A DNA stretch of 64,000 nucleotides from Alteraurantiacibacter aquimixticola (GTDB taxonomy: Bacteria > Pseudomonadota > Alphaproteobacteria > Sphingomonadales > Sphingomonadaceae), in the NCBI RefSeq assembly GCF_004965515.1, contig NZ_SSHH01000003.1, positions 276,232-340,231 of the forward strand. The letters are read 5' to 3'. A model generated the notes under the pieces. It was not told where the DNA came from and ran no database searches. It saw only the letters and a program-made list of their open reading frames with translations. The translations under genes were made by a program, and so were the position numbers. This document shows positions 1 to 8,443 of this stretch, piece by piece. Position 1 is the first letter of the stretch. Each line of letters starts with the position of its first letter.

Positions 1-577
1 AACTGAAGCACTGGCCGATCGCATGGATCCCGCCGGTCGAAGCGCCCACGGCCACAATCCGGGCACGGGTGCGCGATGCCGCGCGCAATATCGGCGCAGG
101 CGCGGCAGGTGCCGCAGGCTGGCCGGCTTCTGCCGCGGCCTTGCGCAGCGGGCGACGGCCCAGGGCGCGGATGCGCTTCAGCAGGCTTTCGCGATATTCG
201 TCGGTAAAGCCGCCCGATTGCGGCTTCTGCAGCGTGTCGGCCGCACCCAGGTTGAGTGCGCGCACGGTCTGTTCCGCGCCGTCGGCGGTCAGGCTGGAGA
301 CGATCATGATGCGCGCTTCGCGGGCACGCTCGATCATCCGCGGCAGCGCTTCGAAACCGGTCATGCCGGGCATTTCGAGGTCGAGCAGGATCACGTCCAC
401 ACGCTCGTCCATCAGCAGCTGCAATGCGTCTTCGGCATTGGAGAAGGCGCCGACCAGTTCCAGCCCTTCTGCGCCGTTAACCAGATGCGAGAAGACACCG
501 CGAATCGTCGCCGAATCATCGACGACCATCACGCGGACATTGCGCAGGCGCGTTGCCGTGGCGAAAGGCGCGCTCAT
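1..577 (-). CDS. cheB: Chemotaxis response regulator / protein-glutamate methylesterase CheB (3' end cut by the window edge)
   Basis: CheB demethylates glutamyl methyl esters on chemoreceptors and is activated by phosphorylation from CheA. The N-terminal receiver domain is visible: the acidic pair in VMVVDDSATIR near residue 20, the phospho-acceptor Asp in VILLDLEMPGMTG and the Lys in TLQKPQSGG. An Ala/Pro-rich linker follows, then the start of the methylesterase domain with the catalytic-serine motif VGASTGG close to the window edge. The ATG at 575-577 overlaps the cheY stop in an ATGA arrangement, so the two are translationally coupled. The rest of the catalytic domain lies outside the window. 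Confidence 0.93.
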   Translation of the reverse strand, partial: MSAPFATATRLRNVRVMVVDDSATIRGVFSHLVNGAEGLELVGAFSNAEDALQLLMDERVDVILLDLEMPGMTGFEALPRMIERAREARIMIVSSLTADGAEQTVRALNLGAADTLQKPQSGGFTDEYRESLLKRIRALGRRPLRKAAAEAGQPAAPAAPAPILRAASRTRARIVAVGASTGGIHAIGQCFS

Positions 578-954
578 TGCTTGGCCCCCGTGTCCACGCC
601 GATCAGCTGCAGCTTGATCTGCAGCGTGTCGTGATCGAAGGGCTTCATCACATATTCGTCGGCACCCGCCTCTATTGCGCGGCGGATATGGGAGACGTCG
701 TTCTCGGTGGTGCAGAAGACCACCTTGGGCTTGCCGCCTTCCGGTTCCTTGCGCAGCGCGGTCAGGAATTCCAGCCCGTCCATGACGGGCATGTTCCAGT
801 CGAGCAGGATAACGTCAGGCATGGCCTCGCCACACTTGGTCAGCGCTTCGCTGCCGTCAGCCGCTTCCGATACCTCAAGGCCAAGCCCTTCCACGATGTG
901 GCGGGACACCTTTCGGATAACGCGCGAGTCATCGACGATGAGACAGTTTTTCAT
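574..954 (-). CDS. cheY: Single-domain chemotaxis response regulator CheY
   Basis: This 126-residue protein is a stand-alone receiver domain. It has the acidic pair D8-D9, the phospho-acceptor Asp52 in VILLDWNMPVMDG, Thr82/Thr83 in FCTTEND and Lys104 in YVMKPFD. CheY normally carries the CheA phosphate to the flagellar switch or acts as a phosphate sink; which one applies cannot be read from the sequence. It sits 57 bp downstream of cheW and overlaps cheB by 4 bp, as part of the cheA-cheW-cheY-cheB cluster. Confidence 0.93.
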   Translation of the reverse strand: MKNCLIVDDSRVIRKVSRHIVEGLGLEVSEAADGSEALTKCGEAMPDVILLDWNMPVMDGLEFLTALRKEPEGGKPKVVFCTTENDVSHIRRAIEAGADEYVMKPFDHDTLQIKLQLIGVDTGAKQ

Positions 955-1011
955 GTTTTCCCGACTAACCTTTCCCGGCCTCGTCCTAACTACAAAGGTT
1001 TAAAAAGTGCC

Positions 1012-1455
1012 TTAGGCAGCATCGACTTCCTGCACAGGGCCGGCGATCAGGCGGAAGGGATCCACCAGCATGGCGGACCCGGTTGGCAGTTCGACCATGC
1101 CCTCGCTGGCGTTCTTCCAATTGCCTGGCAGCGACACCTGGACCGGGGCAGGGCCGGAGATGATTTCGGACACATCGTGCACGCCATCGACCGCCAGCGC
1201 ATAGGCATGGCCTTCCATCTCGATCACGACGGCATGATTATCGACCGAACATTCGGCTACTTCATTTTCGCCAAGGGAGACGCGGCAATCGATCACCAGC
1301 ATGCCGCGGCTGCGCAGCGCGGTGATGCCCGCCACATGCTCCGGCGCGCGTGGCACCGGGCACACGGTTGCCAGCTGAATCACGGTCGTGATCAGCGTGG
1401 TCCTGACGGCGACTTTTTCGCCGGCCATCGTTACGATCAGCACCATCTCGGCCAT
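1012..1455 (-). CDS. cheW: Chemotaxis coupling protein CheW
   Basis: This 147-residue CheW-domain protein would couple chemoreceptors to the CheA kinase. Family features include the strand pattern VAGITALRSRGMLVIDCRVSLG near residues 40-65 and the later NHAVVIEMEGHAYALAVDGVHDV segment. The gene starts 1 bp after the cheA stop codon, so the two are almost certainly co-transcribed and coupled. The length is typical for a single-domain CheW. Confidence 0.92.
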   Translation of the reverse strand: MAEMVLIVTMAGEKVAVRTTLITTVIQLATVCPVPRAPEHVAGITALRSRGMLVIDCRVSLGENEVAECSVDNHAVVIEMEGHAYALAVDGVHDVSEIISGPAPVQVSLPGNWKNASEGMVELPTGSAMLVDPFRLIAGPVQEVDAA

Positions 1456-1456
1456 A

Positions 1457-3568
1457 TCAGCTCTCCAGTTCGACCACTGCGGTCAGGCCGTCGGCCATCT
1501 GTTCGGGATGAAGCTGGCGCACGGGCTTCTCGTCCACCAGCACCACGTCGCGCTCGCCGCCGGTCGGCGCCTTGAATTCCACGATGTCGATCATCCGGGC
1601 AAAGGCGTGGGCGATCGAACGGCCCCCAACATGGAAGTGCAGCAGTTCGAGGCGCTTGCGACCGGGCATCTCGTCCAGCAGGCCGCCGACCGGCATGACC
1701 GAACCGTCGATCGCCACGCGATAGCCGTTGTCGACCGGCGTGATCTGGCTGCTCGCGACGCGTTCGATACGGTGGATCGAATCCATCGCCACCAGTCGCA
1801 TTGCGCCATCGAATTGTTCGAACAGCAGGCCCTTGTGCAGCACCTCTGCGCGTTCCTTGCCTGCCTCTTCGCTCACGCGGACGCGCTTCTTCACATCGCC
1901 GATCATGCCGGCGTCCCGCGCGATCCCTGAGACGTCGAGTGCCATGACCGGGCTGCCATCGTCCATCTGGGTGATGCCGACATAGAAGCCGGTCTTCTGC
2001 AGCATGGGGGCAACCGGCTTGATCACCAGCTCACCCAGCCCGACAATTTCTTCCACGCCCAGCGCGAAGGCATCGCCGCCGACCAGCCGCACGATCAGGA
2101 ACAGCCGCTCATCCAGTTCGGAAAGGTCGCTGTCCATCTCCAGGATGTCGGCGAGTTCGACGCAAGGCATGCGCTTGTCGTCCAGCGTGATGAAGTCGCG
2201 ACCGCCCATACGCGCCCTTCCGCTGTCGTCGGCGTTCACGCGCACGATTTCCTGCACATAGGAGCGCGGCAGGGCAAAGGGGCGCCCGCCGGAGCGAACG
2301 GTGATCGCGGGCACAATGCTCAGCGTCATCGGCACGTTCAGCATCATCCGCGTGCCCGATCCGGGCGAGGTGTCGATGACCAGCGACCCGCCGATATTCT
2401 CGATATTGGCGCGCACAACGTCCATGCCCACGCCGCGGCCGGAAATGGAAGTGACCTTTTCCGCCGTACTGAAGCCGGGCTCGCAGATCAGCGCCGTCTT
2501 GTCGCGCTCGCTCATCATCTCGGCCTCTTCGGCGGTGATGATGCCCTTGGCGATCGCCTTCTCGACCAGCTTCTCGGTATCGATACCGCGTCCGTCATCG
2601 ACGATGCCGATGCGGATTTCGCTGCCGGTCTGGCGGGCGCTGACATGCAGCATGCCGATTTCGCGCTTGCCGGCCTCCAGCCGCTCGGCGGGACTTTCGA
2701 TCCCGTGATCCACGGCATTGCGCAGCAGGTGCATCAGCGGGTCGCGGATCACCTCGATCAGCTCGCGATCGAGTTCCACATCGCCGCTTTCCAGCTCGAC
2801 CATCACCTGTTTGCCCAATTCATGCGACAGGTCGCGGACAAGGCGCGGGAAGCTGGCGAACAGCGTGTCGACGCGCTGCATGCGGATGCGCTGGATGGCA
2901 TCGCGCATTTCGTCGAGCAGGGTGGAAAGGCGAGAGAATGTCGCCTGCACCTGCGGATCGTCGACCTGCATGGCGATCATGCGGTTCAATTCGTTGCGGG
3001 CCAGGGCCATGTCCGACACGCCGCTCATCACCCGGTCGAGCAGTTCGACCGGCAGGCGGATGGTGCGCTGCTGCTGGGTTACCGGCGTGCTGGGTGCGGC
3101 GTCCTTTTTCGGTGTAGTTTCGGCGGCGGGCGCGGGCTCTTCCGCCGTGTCCTCGATCACCTCGTCCGATGCTTCGCCATCTTCGGCGACGGGTGCTTCA
3201 CCTTCGCTGCGCAGGGCGGCGATCAGTTCGGCATCGTCATCCTCGGGCAGCGGCTGGCCGGCGTCGATAATTCCCACCAGCTCGCGGATCTTGTCGATCG
3301 TCGCCAGCACGGCATCCACCGCGGCGCGATCGGGCTTGCGGCGATCGGCGCGGAAATCGGACAGCAGATCTTCGGCTGCATGGCTGAGTTTTTCGAGGCG
3401 CGGGAAATCGAAGAAGCCGCAATTGCCCTTCACCGTATGGAAGAAGCGGAAAACCGTATCCAGCCGCTGCTGGTCGGAGGGGTCGCGTTCCCACTCCACC
3501 ATTTCCACGGCCAGCGTCTCAAGCAGGTCATGGCATTCAGCCACGAATTCGCCGAGCAGTTCGTCCAT
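1457..3568 (-). CDS. cheA: Chemotaxis sensor histidine kinase CheA
   Basis: CheA autophosphorylates in response to receptors and passes phosphate to CheY and CheB. In this 703-residue protein the N-terminal HPt domain carries the phospho-accepting His44 (RFFHTVKGNCGF). An acidic linker spans about 105-165. The dimerisation helices begin near 170. The HATPase domain shows the N-box (HLLRNAVDHG, Asn284), G1 (DDGRG, 324-328) and G2 (GRGVGMD, 377-383). A CheW-like P5 domain follows, and residues after about 565 look like a second CheW-like domain. I chose the ATG at 3566-3568 over a start 12 codons upstream because the domain begins there and a GGGATGGG stretch precedes it. Confidence 0.93.
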   Translation of the reverse strand: MDELLGEFVAECHDLLETLAVEMVEWERDPSDQQRLDTVFRFFHTVKGNCGFFDFPRLEKLSHAAEDLLSDFRADRRKPDRAAVDAVLATIDKIRELVGIIDAGQPLPEDDDAELIAALRSEGEAPVAEDGEASDEVIEDTAEEPAPAAETTPKKDAAPSTPVTQQQRTIRLPVELLDRVMSGVSDMALARNELNRMIAMQVDDPQVQATFSRLSTLLDEMRDAIQRIRMQRVDTLFASFPRLVRDLSHELGKQVMVELESGDVELDRELIEVIRDPLMHLLRNAVDHGIESPAERLEAGKREIGMLHVSARQTGSEIRIGIVDDGRGIDTEKLVEKAIAKGIITAEEAEMMSERDKTALICEPGFSTAEKVTSISGRGVGMDVVRANIENIGGSLVIDTSPGSGTRMMLNVPMTLSIVPAITVRSGGRPFALPRSYVQEIVRVNADDSGRARMGGRDFITLDDKRMPCVELADILEMDSDLSELDERLFLIVRLVGGDAFALGVEEIVGLGELVIKPVAPMLQKTGFYVGITQMDDGSPVMALDVSGIARDAGMIGDVKKRVRVSEEAGKERAEVLHKGLLFEQFDGAMRLVAMDSIHRIERVASSQITPVDNGYRVAIDGSVMPVGGLLDEMPGRKRLELLHFHVGGRSIAHAFARMIDIVEFKAPTGGERDVVLVDEKPVRQLHPEQMADGLTAVVELES

Positions 3569-3615
3569 AGTCAGCCCATCCCGATGCGTTCTTCCCCTAC
3601 CCATGCAACAGGTTT

Positions 3616-3632
3616 GGTTAAGACGCTGTTAT
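3616..3632 (-). promoter_or_regulatory. Candidate CtrA binding site upstream of cheA
   Basis: Read on the minus strand the site is ATAA, 7 bases, then TTAACC, one mismatch from the alphaproteobacterial CtrA box TTAA-N7-TTAAC. It lies about 50 bp upstream of the cheA start. CtrA is known to control chemotaxis and flagellar genes in many alphaproteobacteria. The match is short and could be chance. Confidence 0.35.
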
Positions 3633-3651
3633 CAAGGATCGCGATGGTTAA

Positions 3652-4050
3652 TCAGGGCCCCGCCACGTCGGCGCGCACGATGTGCCCGTCCTGAACCGCA
3701 TAGGCGGTGTCGCTGCAGCAGATGTCGGTACCGTCGGCCAAAGTGTAGCCGGCGCGGAGCCACACCAGATTGCCCTTGGTTCCGCTGCTGACGAGGTAGA
3801 AGCTGGGCGCCCCCGGCTGGAAGTTGAGGTGATAGGCCTCGCGGATTTCCGTCCGGCCGTAGAACATCATGCCATCATAGGAGAGCACCGCATCGCGCGC
3901 GAAAGTGGCGAGGAAGGCCTCGAAATCGCCCGCGCGATAGGCATCGATATGCGCCTGCACCACGGCTTCGGCCGGGCTCTGCTGCTGGGCATGTACCGGT
4001 GTGGCTGCCAGCGCACAGGCGGCCAGCGTCAGAGCCAATCGTCGTGTCAC
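3652..4050 (-). CDS. Secreted NTF2-like (SnoaL/DUF4440-type) protein
   Basis: I start this 132-residue protein at the GTG at 4048-4050, because it is preceded at the right distance by GAGGGGAAA and opens a clear signal peptide (basic VTRR, an Ala/Leu-rich core, then TPVHAQ, likely cleaved after HA). The longer reading frame upstream lacks these features. The mature part has the NTF2-like signature: a helix AVVQAHIDAYRAGDFEAFLATFARDAVLSYDG, then curved strands ending in VQDGHIVRADV. NTF2-like folds bind or transform small molecules; no substrate can be assigned. It lies behind cheA on the same strand but is probably independent. Confidence 0.75.
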   Translation of the reverse strand: MTRRLALTLAACALAATPVHAQQQSPAEAVVQAHIDAYRAGDFEAFLATFARDAVLSYDGMMFYGRTEIREAYHLNFQPGAPSFYLVSSGTKGNLVWLRAGYTLADGTDICCSDTAYAVQDGHIVRADVAGP

Positions 4051-4124
4051 GGCCAGTTTCCCCTCTGCCGATGGTTGTGGGAGAGGGGATCCTAGGCCGC
4101 GAAGGGTGGAAAAAGCGTTTTCGC

Positions 4125-4448
4125 TTATCCCTTTTGCGCGCAAGCGATGCAGAGCACGCTTTCGGGCCGCGCATTCAACCGGCCTTCGGAAATATCCGCA
4201 CCGCATTCGAGGCATTCGCCATAGCTTCCGTCTTCCACGCGCAGCAGGGCGCGTTGGGTGGCGGTGATCCGGCGCGAGACCACGGCGGCCTGGCCTTCCA
4301 GGCTCTCATCATCCTCCATTTGTGCCGCCCTTTCGGAGCTGTCTGCGTCCATGGGCTCGGCAAGGTCGCTCTCGATATGTTCGAGACGTGCTTTCATTTC
4401 GGCAAGCTGGGAATCGAGAAGCTCTTTTGCCTTGGCAAGATCGGCCAT
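4125..4448 (-). CDS. DksA/TraR-type C4 zinc-finger protein
   Basis: This 107-residue protein has an N-terminal coiled-coil helix (about 1-70) and a C4 zinc finger with Cys79-x2-Cys82 and Cys100-x2-Cys103. It belongs to the short DksA/TraR group, which bind the secondary channel of RNA polymerase and modulate transcription initiation; whether this member works with ppGpp is unknown. The ATG at 4446-4448 follows a strong TGAGGAGAAA ribosome-binding site, which rules out the longer frame upstream. A carotenoid oxygenase gene lies just upstream on the same strand, with a 14-bp gap. Confidence 0.88.
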   Translation of the reverse strand: MADLAKAKELLDSQLAEMKARLEHIESDLAEPMDADSSERAAQMEDDESLEGQAAVVSRRITATQRALLRVEDGSYGECLECGADISEGRLNARPESVLCIACAQKG

Positions 4449-4462
4449 GAAATCGTTTCTCC

Positions 4463-5872
4463 TCAAGCAGGAACCCAGCAGCCGTGGAAACACATTGGCT
4501 GCGGGAAGGGCAGTTTGATGGTTGCAACGGGCGGGCGCGACACGTCGTTCCCGTCCAGGATCAGCAGGTCCATGCGCTTTTCCGCCATGCGGTCCACTGC
4601 GACAAGCACATAGCCGTCACCTTCGGGCGCATCGGGTGCGCGGGGGACGAAGACGGGTTCCTGGCTGGCCGCGCCTTCCAGTTCGTGCACCTTGATCTCG
4701 CCGGTGTCCCAGTCGATCTGGCCGATGCCCATCTGCGGGAAATCGCGCAGGGCGAAATAGCCGGTGTGGTATTTCTCCATTGCAAAACGGTCATCGATCT
4801 TGGGCATGTCGCCCAGCGCGCCGTTGAGCGGTTCGAGCGTGACGGCTTCCGCATCGGGCTGCGACAGGTCGAAAGTGATGCGGGTGATCTGGGTGATCGT
4901 CTCGGGCATGGTCGGCTGGTTGCCGTTCTTGTCCTTGAAGAAGCTGAAGCAGTTCCCGGGGGAGCAGGGCGTGTCGATCACGACTGTGTCGCCTTCGGAA
5001 TAGGCATTCATCACATGGCCCATCACGATGCCGGGGATGTCGAACCAGCGCATGTCGGTGGCGGGATCACCATCGCGCGGCATCACCCCCCACTTGCTCG
5101 GCAGGTCGGGATCGTACTGGTAGTAATCGCCACCTTCGCGCAGCCGCTTCTCATCCGCCACCAGCGGCATGATCGGCAGCACGATATGCTCGCGCGTCAC
5201 GCCCCAGTCATGGCACAGGCCGGGATAGGGGGTGTGGAACCACTGTTCGCGGATGAGCTTGCCGCCACGATCGAATACATGGATGCTGGCATCGGTGGTC
5301 GGCTCCCCGCCGGCGAAGACGCCATAGCTCCACCATTCGCCGGTCTTCGGATCGATCTTGGGATGGGCGGTGAGGGCGGAGGACTTGAGGTCGCCGAACT
5401 CGCCGATATCGAGTGTTTCCAGCGTCTGCGGGTCGAGCCGGTAGGGCCGCGAATCCTCGCGCAGGGCATAGAGCTCGCCATGATGGGCGAAGGCATAGGT
5501 GTTGCCGGTATTGTCGCGGTTGGGGAGGTTCCCCACGCTTTCGTCATCGGTATATTTGTTGCGGTACTTGCCATAGAGGCGGCGGCGCGCCTCCATCTCT
5601 GCCTTCATTCTTTCGGTCCGCACATAGCGGCTGCGATAGCTGACATGGCCGTCCTCGAAGCGGAACATGGAGAACATGCCGTCGCCATTGAGGATGATGT
5701 CTTCCTCCAGCGTGGGATAGAGCCGGTCGCCGCCGGTGCGGTAATAGGCGCCGTTCTTCAACGCCTCGGGTATCTCGCCCTCGACCTCGCATTCGAACAC
5801 ATCGGCCTCGAAGCGCATCGGCATGCGGTGCTGCAGGCCGAAACTGGCGAATGGTTGAAATACTTCCGGCAT
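4463..5872 (-). CDS. Carotenoid oxygenase / lignostilbene dioxygenase family protein
   Basis: This 469-residue protein belongs to the non-haem iron carotenoid-cleavage dioxygenase family (RPE65, CCD, lignostilbene dioxygenase), which oxidatively splits double bonds in apocarotenoids or stilbenes. Candidate iron ligands are His170 (TAHPK), His221 (LCHDWG), His286 (MGHVMN) and His463 (CFHGCW), spaced as expected on a seven-bladed propeller. The ATG at 5870-5872 follows AAAAGGGAGAG. It is divergent from an NTF2-like gene 81 bp away, and the two may share a promoter region and a pathway. The substrate cannot be read from the sequence. Confidence 0.9.
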   Translation of the reverse strand: MPEVFQPFASFGLQHRMPMRFEADVFECEVEGEIPEALKNGAYYRTGGDRLYPTLEEDIILNGDGMFSMFRFEDGHVSYRSRYVRTERMKAEMEARRRLYGKYRNKYTDDESVGNLPNRDNTGNTYAFAHHGELYALREDSRPYRLDPQTLETLDIGEFGDLKSSALTAHPKIDPKTGEWWSYGVFAGGEPTTDASIHVFDRGGKLIREQWFHTPYPGLCHDWGVTREHIVLPIMPLVADEKRLREGGDYYQYDPDLPSKWGVMPRDGDPATDMRWFDIPGIVMGHVMNAYSEGDTVVIDTPCSPGNCFSFFKDKNGNQPTMPETITQITRITFDLSQPDAEAVTLEPLNGALGDMPKIDDRFAMEKYHTGYFALRDFPQMGIGQIDWDTGEIKVHELEGAASQEPVFVPRAPDAPEGDGYVLVAVDRMAEKRMDLLILDGNDVSRPPVATIKLPFPQPMCFHGCWVPA

Positions 5873-5953
5873 TGCTCTCTCCCTTTTGATAAGGTCAATT
5901 GAAAGGCTATTAGCCGCGCAAATCAAGCGCGCATTTGACGGGAGACAAGGGGA

Positions 5954-6508
5954 ATGAGCGAGCAGTGCTGGCCGGAAGGCGTTCCGCAGATCATGCCGGC
6001 GGAGGATCGCGGCGAGATCGAGGAGCTCTATGCCCGCTATGCCTGGGGGATCGACCTGGCGGATGAGGAGCAGGCGATCGCCACCTTCGCACGCGATGCC
6101 GAATTCGATCACTTGTGGCAAGGTAAGGTGCAGGGGCATGAGGCGATCCGCAAGAACCTGCGCAGCCTGTGGTACGATCGCCAGCACTGGTGGTACGGCC
6201 GCCAGCACATGATGAACCACTTCATCATGGACCCGATGGAGCAGGGCGCACGGGTGCGCTGCTTCTTCCAGATCATCCAGTGGAATGCCGATTACCGGAC
6301 CAATTTCGTCTTCGGCATCGGCACGCGCGACGACAAGCTGATCCGCGAGGATGGGCGGTGGAAGTTCTGGCGCCTGCACGTGAATGCCTGGACCGAAGTG
6401 GACCAGGTGCCGTGGAAGGGTGATCGCACGCTACCCCAGCGCCCGCCCTACCAGGTGCCGCCCGCCGATACGCGCCCGTTCGACGAGCAGACAAGGGACC
6501 CGTTCTGA
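5954..6508 (+). CDS. NTF2-like / SnoaL-family protein
   Basis: This 184-residue protein has the alpha+beta cone pattern: helix EEIEELYARYAWGIDLADEEQAIATFARDA-type at about 22-50, central strands (MMNHFIMDPMEQGARVRCFF), and a C-terminal strand with GRWKFWRLHVNAWTEVDQVPW. Members of this superfamily act as dehydratases, isomerases or ring-hydroxylating dioxygenase beta subunits. There is no signal peptide, so it is cytoplasmic. Its head-to-head arrangement with the carotenoid oxygenase suggests it handles a related aromatic or terpenoid compound, but this is inference. Confidence 0.8.
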   Translation: MSEQCWPEGVPQIMPAEDRGEIEELYARYAWGIDLADEEQAIATFARDAEFDHLWQGKVQGHEAIRKNLRSLWYDRQHWWYGRQHMMNHFIMDPMEQGARVRCFFQIIQWNADYRTNFVFGIGTRDDKLIREDGRWKFWRLHVNAWTEVDQVPWKGDRTLPQRPPYQVPPADTRPFDEQTRDPF

Positions 6509-6527
6509 CGCGGGGCTGGGAGGGGCC

Positions 6528-6815
6528 TTAGGCCTTCTTCTTGCCGGACTTCTGGCCGGGAATTTTGGCCAGCCGCTTCTTTCCGGACTTCTTGCCACTG
6601 GCCTTTTTCTTCTTGTTGCTCTTCTTCGCCTTGGCGGGGGCCGCAGGCTCCCCCAGCACAGCTTCAGCGAGGCGGCGCACCGAGGATACGCGCGGACGGA
6701 AGTCGCGCGCGAGAACGCCTTTCGCCAGCGCTTTCAGGTCCAGCGCATCCTGGTCGATCGGCGCATCGGCGGCATCGTTTGCCGGGGCAGGTGTCTTGGT
6801 CTGGCTTGTGGCCAT
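6528..6815 (-). CDS. Small protein with lysine-rich C-terminal tail
   Basis: I do not recognise this 95-residue protein. Residues 1-60 are mostly acidic to neutral with a short helix LKALAKGVLARDFRPRVSSVRRLAEAVLG, and the last 35 residues are nearly all Lys, Ala and Gly (AKKSNKKKKASGKKSGKKR). Such tails bind nucleic acid or acidic surfaces in histone-H1-like proteins, so a nucleoid or RNA-binding role is possible. The ATG at 6813-6815 follows GAGAGGAAGACA; the slightly longer frame upstream does not have a better site. It stands alone between two other units. Confidence 0.6.
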   Translation of the reverse strand: MATSQTKTPAPANDAADAPIDQDALDLKALAKGVLARDFRPRVSSVRRLAEAVLGEPAAPAKAKKSNKKKKASGKKSGKKRLAKIPGQKSGKKKA

Positions 6816-6916
6816 TGTCTTCCTCTCAATCTCTCTTGACGGCAATTGGCCGTGAAGCTCGATCGCCGCAAGTTCAGAGGACGATAGTCACAAAAGTGTC
6901 AAATTGATGCCGAGCC

Positions 6917-8443
6917 TCAATCGCTCGAGTCGCGATCCTCGCTGATCCGCAGGTCGGGCGCACAGCCTAGCCAATCCGCCAGCGCCTTCAGGTCCGACAC
7001 CACATGCTCCGAGGCCAGTTCCGCGCGGCTCTTGTCGAGCCACAAGGTCAGCTGCCCATCCTCGCGCGAGAGGTGGCTTGTCAGCATCGAGGTGCGCGAG
7101 CCTGCACCGATGCGGCGGCACAGGCGGAAGGCGAGGCCCCAGCCGGCCGCCTCGCGCAATGCATCCTCGCTGGCGAGCTGCAGCAGCTCCGGCGTTGGCT
7201 CGGGCCGGTTGCAGGCCCCGCGCAGGGCCGCGCCGATCAGCGCCCGTTCGCGGTGTTCGAGGCCGAGCCAGCGTTTGTCCATCGCCCAGTCGAAACTGTG
7301 CTTCAGCCGCATGTTCGGCTCCAGCCGCCGCTGCGCCTGCGCCAGCATGATCGCGGCGAGCCGCAGCCGCTCTGTCCCCCCGCCATTGGGCGTTACCACC
7401 TTCGCGGTCCATCCCGCGATCATCGTCGCGTGCGGAAGCGAGGCACCGCGTGGCGCGGTGAAATGGGTAACGGCGGCCAGCAGCGGGTCTTGGTCGCGCG
7501 CGGCCTGTTCCAGCCTATCGAACAGCAGCCCTTCGCGCAGGCCCCAGCCGGAAACCACCAGCCCCTCGGGCTTGAGCGTCGAGAGGATTACCCGCAGCAT
7601 TGCCGCCGCATCGGGCAGGCCTGCCGCGCGCGAGCTCGATATGCCGTCGATCGACGTGAGCTGGTCGGGGTTCATCTTGGCGAGTTTCTTCGCCACCTTC
7701 TCCGCATCCTCGCGCGAAAGGCGGAAGGCATGCGGATCGGTCAGCGGGTATTTCGTCCGGTGCATGGCGAAGGAGGCGAGGGCACGCCAGGTGCCGCCGA
7801 CGAGGTAGAGCGGGCCCGCCTGTTCCCCGGCCTGCCCCTTGGCCCAGGCGGCGGCGGAAAGCTCCTTCGCCACGGCCTTGCGAAATTCGCGCTCGCCCTG
7901 TTCGCGCATGGGGCCGAGGCGGAGCGTGCCCAGCGGCAGGCTGATTCCGTCATGACAGGTGCCATCACCGATCGCGACCAGCTCCAGGCTGCCGCCGCCA
8001 AGATCCGCCACCACGCCGCGCGCACCGGGGAAAGCCCCGATCACGCCCATGGCGGCGATATTGGCCTCCTCTTCGCCGGAGAGCAGGCGCGGTTCCAGCC
8101 CCAGCGCGCGCACCTTGTCGAGGAAGGCGGCGCCGTTCTTCGCATCGCGCACCGCGGCGGTGGCGACGCATTGCACGTCGCGGATTTCGAGGTCGCGCAG
8201 GATCGCGGCAAAGCGGGCGAGGCTGGAGAGCGCCATGTCCATCGCCTTGTCCGGCAGCTTGCCGGTTGCCTCCAGGTCGCGGCCCAGCTTGGCTGTCACC
8301 TTCTCGTTCAGCCAGACATCGGGCGTGCGGCGCGTGCCCGAATAGACGACCAGGCGCACCGTGTTGGAGCCGATATCGATTACCGCCCGGTCCGCCTTGT
8401 CATACCGGACCGAGCTGCTGCCCGACGCGGAATTGCGCGTCAC
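6917..8443 (-). CDS. ppx: Exopolyphosphatase / guanosine pentaphosphate phosphohydrolase family (Ppx/GppA)
   Basis: Ppx/GppA enzymes remove terminal phosphate from polyphosphate or convert pppGpp to ppGpp. This 508-residue protein has the ASKHA phosphate-1 motif (AVIDIGSNTVRLVVYSG, about 20-36), the catalytic-glutamate region (LSGEEEANIAAMGVIGAF) and the phosphate-2 motif (GVVADLGGGSLELVAIG). The C-terminal half resembles the HD-like domain of longer Ppx proteins. The GTG start (8441-8443) overlaps the ppk stop as GTGA, so synthesis is coupled to the kinase that makes polyphosphate. Confidence 0.92.
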   Translation of the reverse strand: MTRNSASGSSSVRYDKADRAVIDIGSNTVRLVVYSGTRRTPDVWLNEKVTAKLGRDLEATGKLPDKAMDMALSSLARFAAILRDLEIRDVQCVATAAVRDAKNGAAFLDKVRALGLEPRLLSGEEEANIAAMGVIGAFPGARGVVADLGGGSLELVAIGDGTCHDGISLPLGTLRLGPMREQGEREFRKAVAKELSAAAWAKGQAGEQAGPLYLVGGTWRALASFAMHRTKYPLTDPHAFRLSREDAEKVAKKLAKMNPDQLTSIDGISSSRAAGLPDAAAMLRVILSTLKPEGLVVSGWGLREGLLFDRLEQAARDQDPLLAAVTHFTAPRGASLPHATMIAGWTAKVVTPNGGGTERLRLAAIMLAQAQRRLEPNMRLKHSFDWAMDKRWLGLEHRERALIGAALRGACNRPEPTPELLQLASEDALREAAGWGLAFRLCRRIGAGSRTSMLTSHLSREDGQLTLWLDKSRAELASEHVVSDLKALADWLGCAPDLRISEDRDSSD

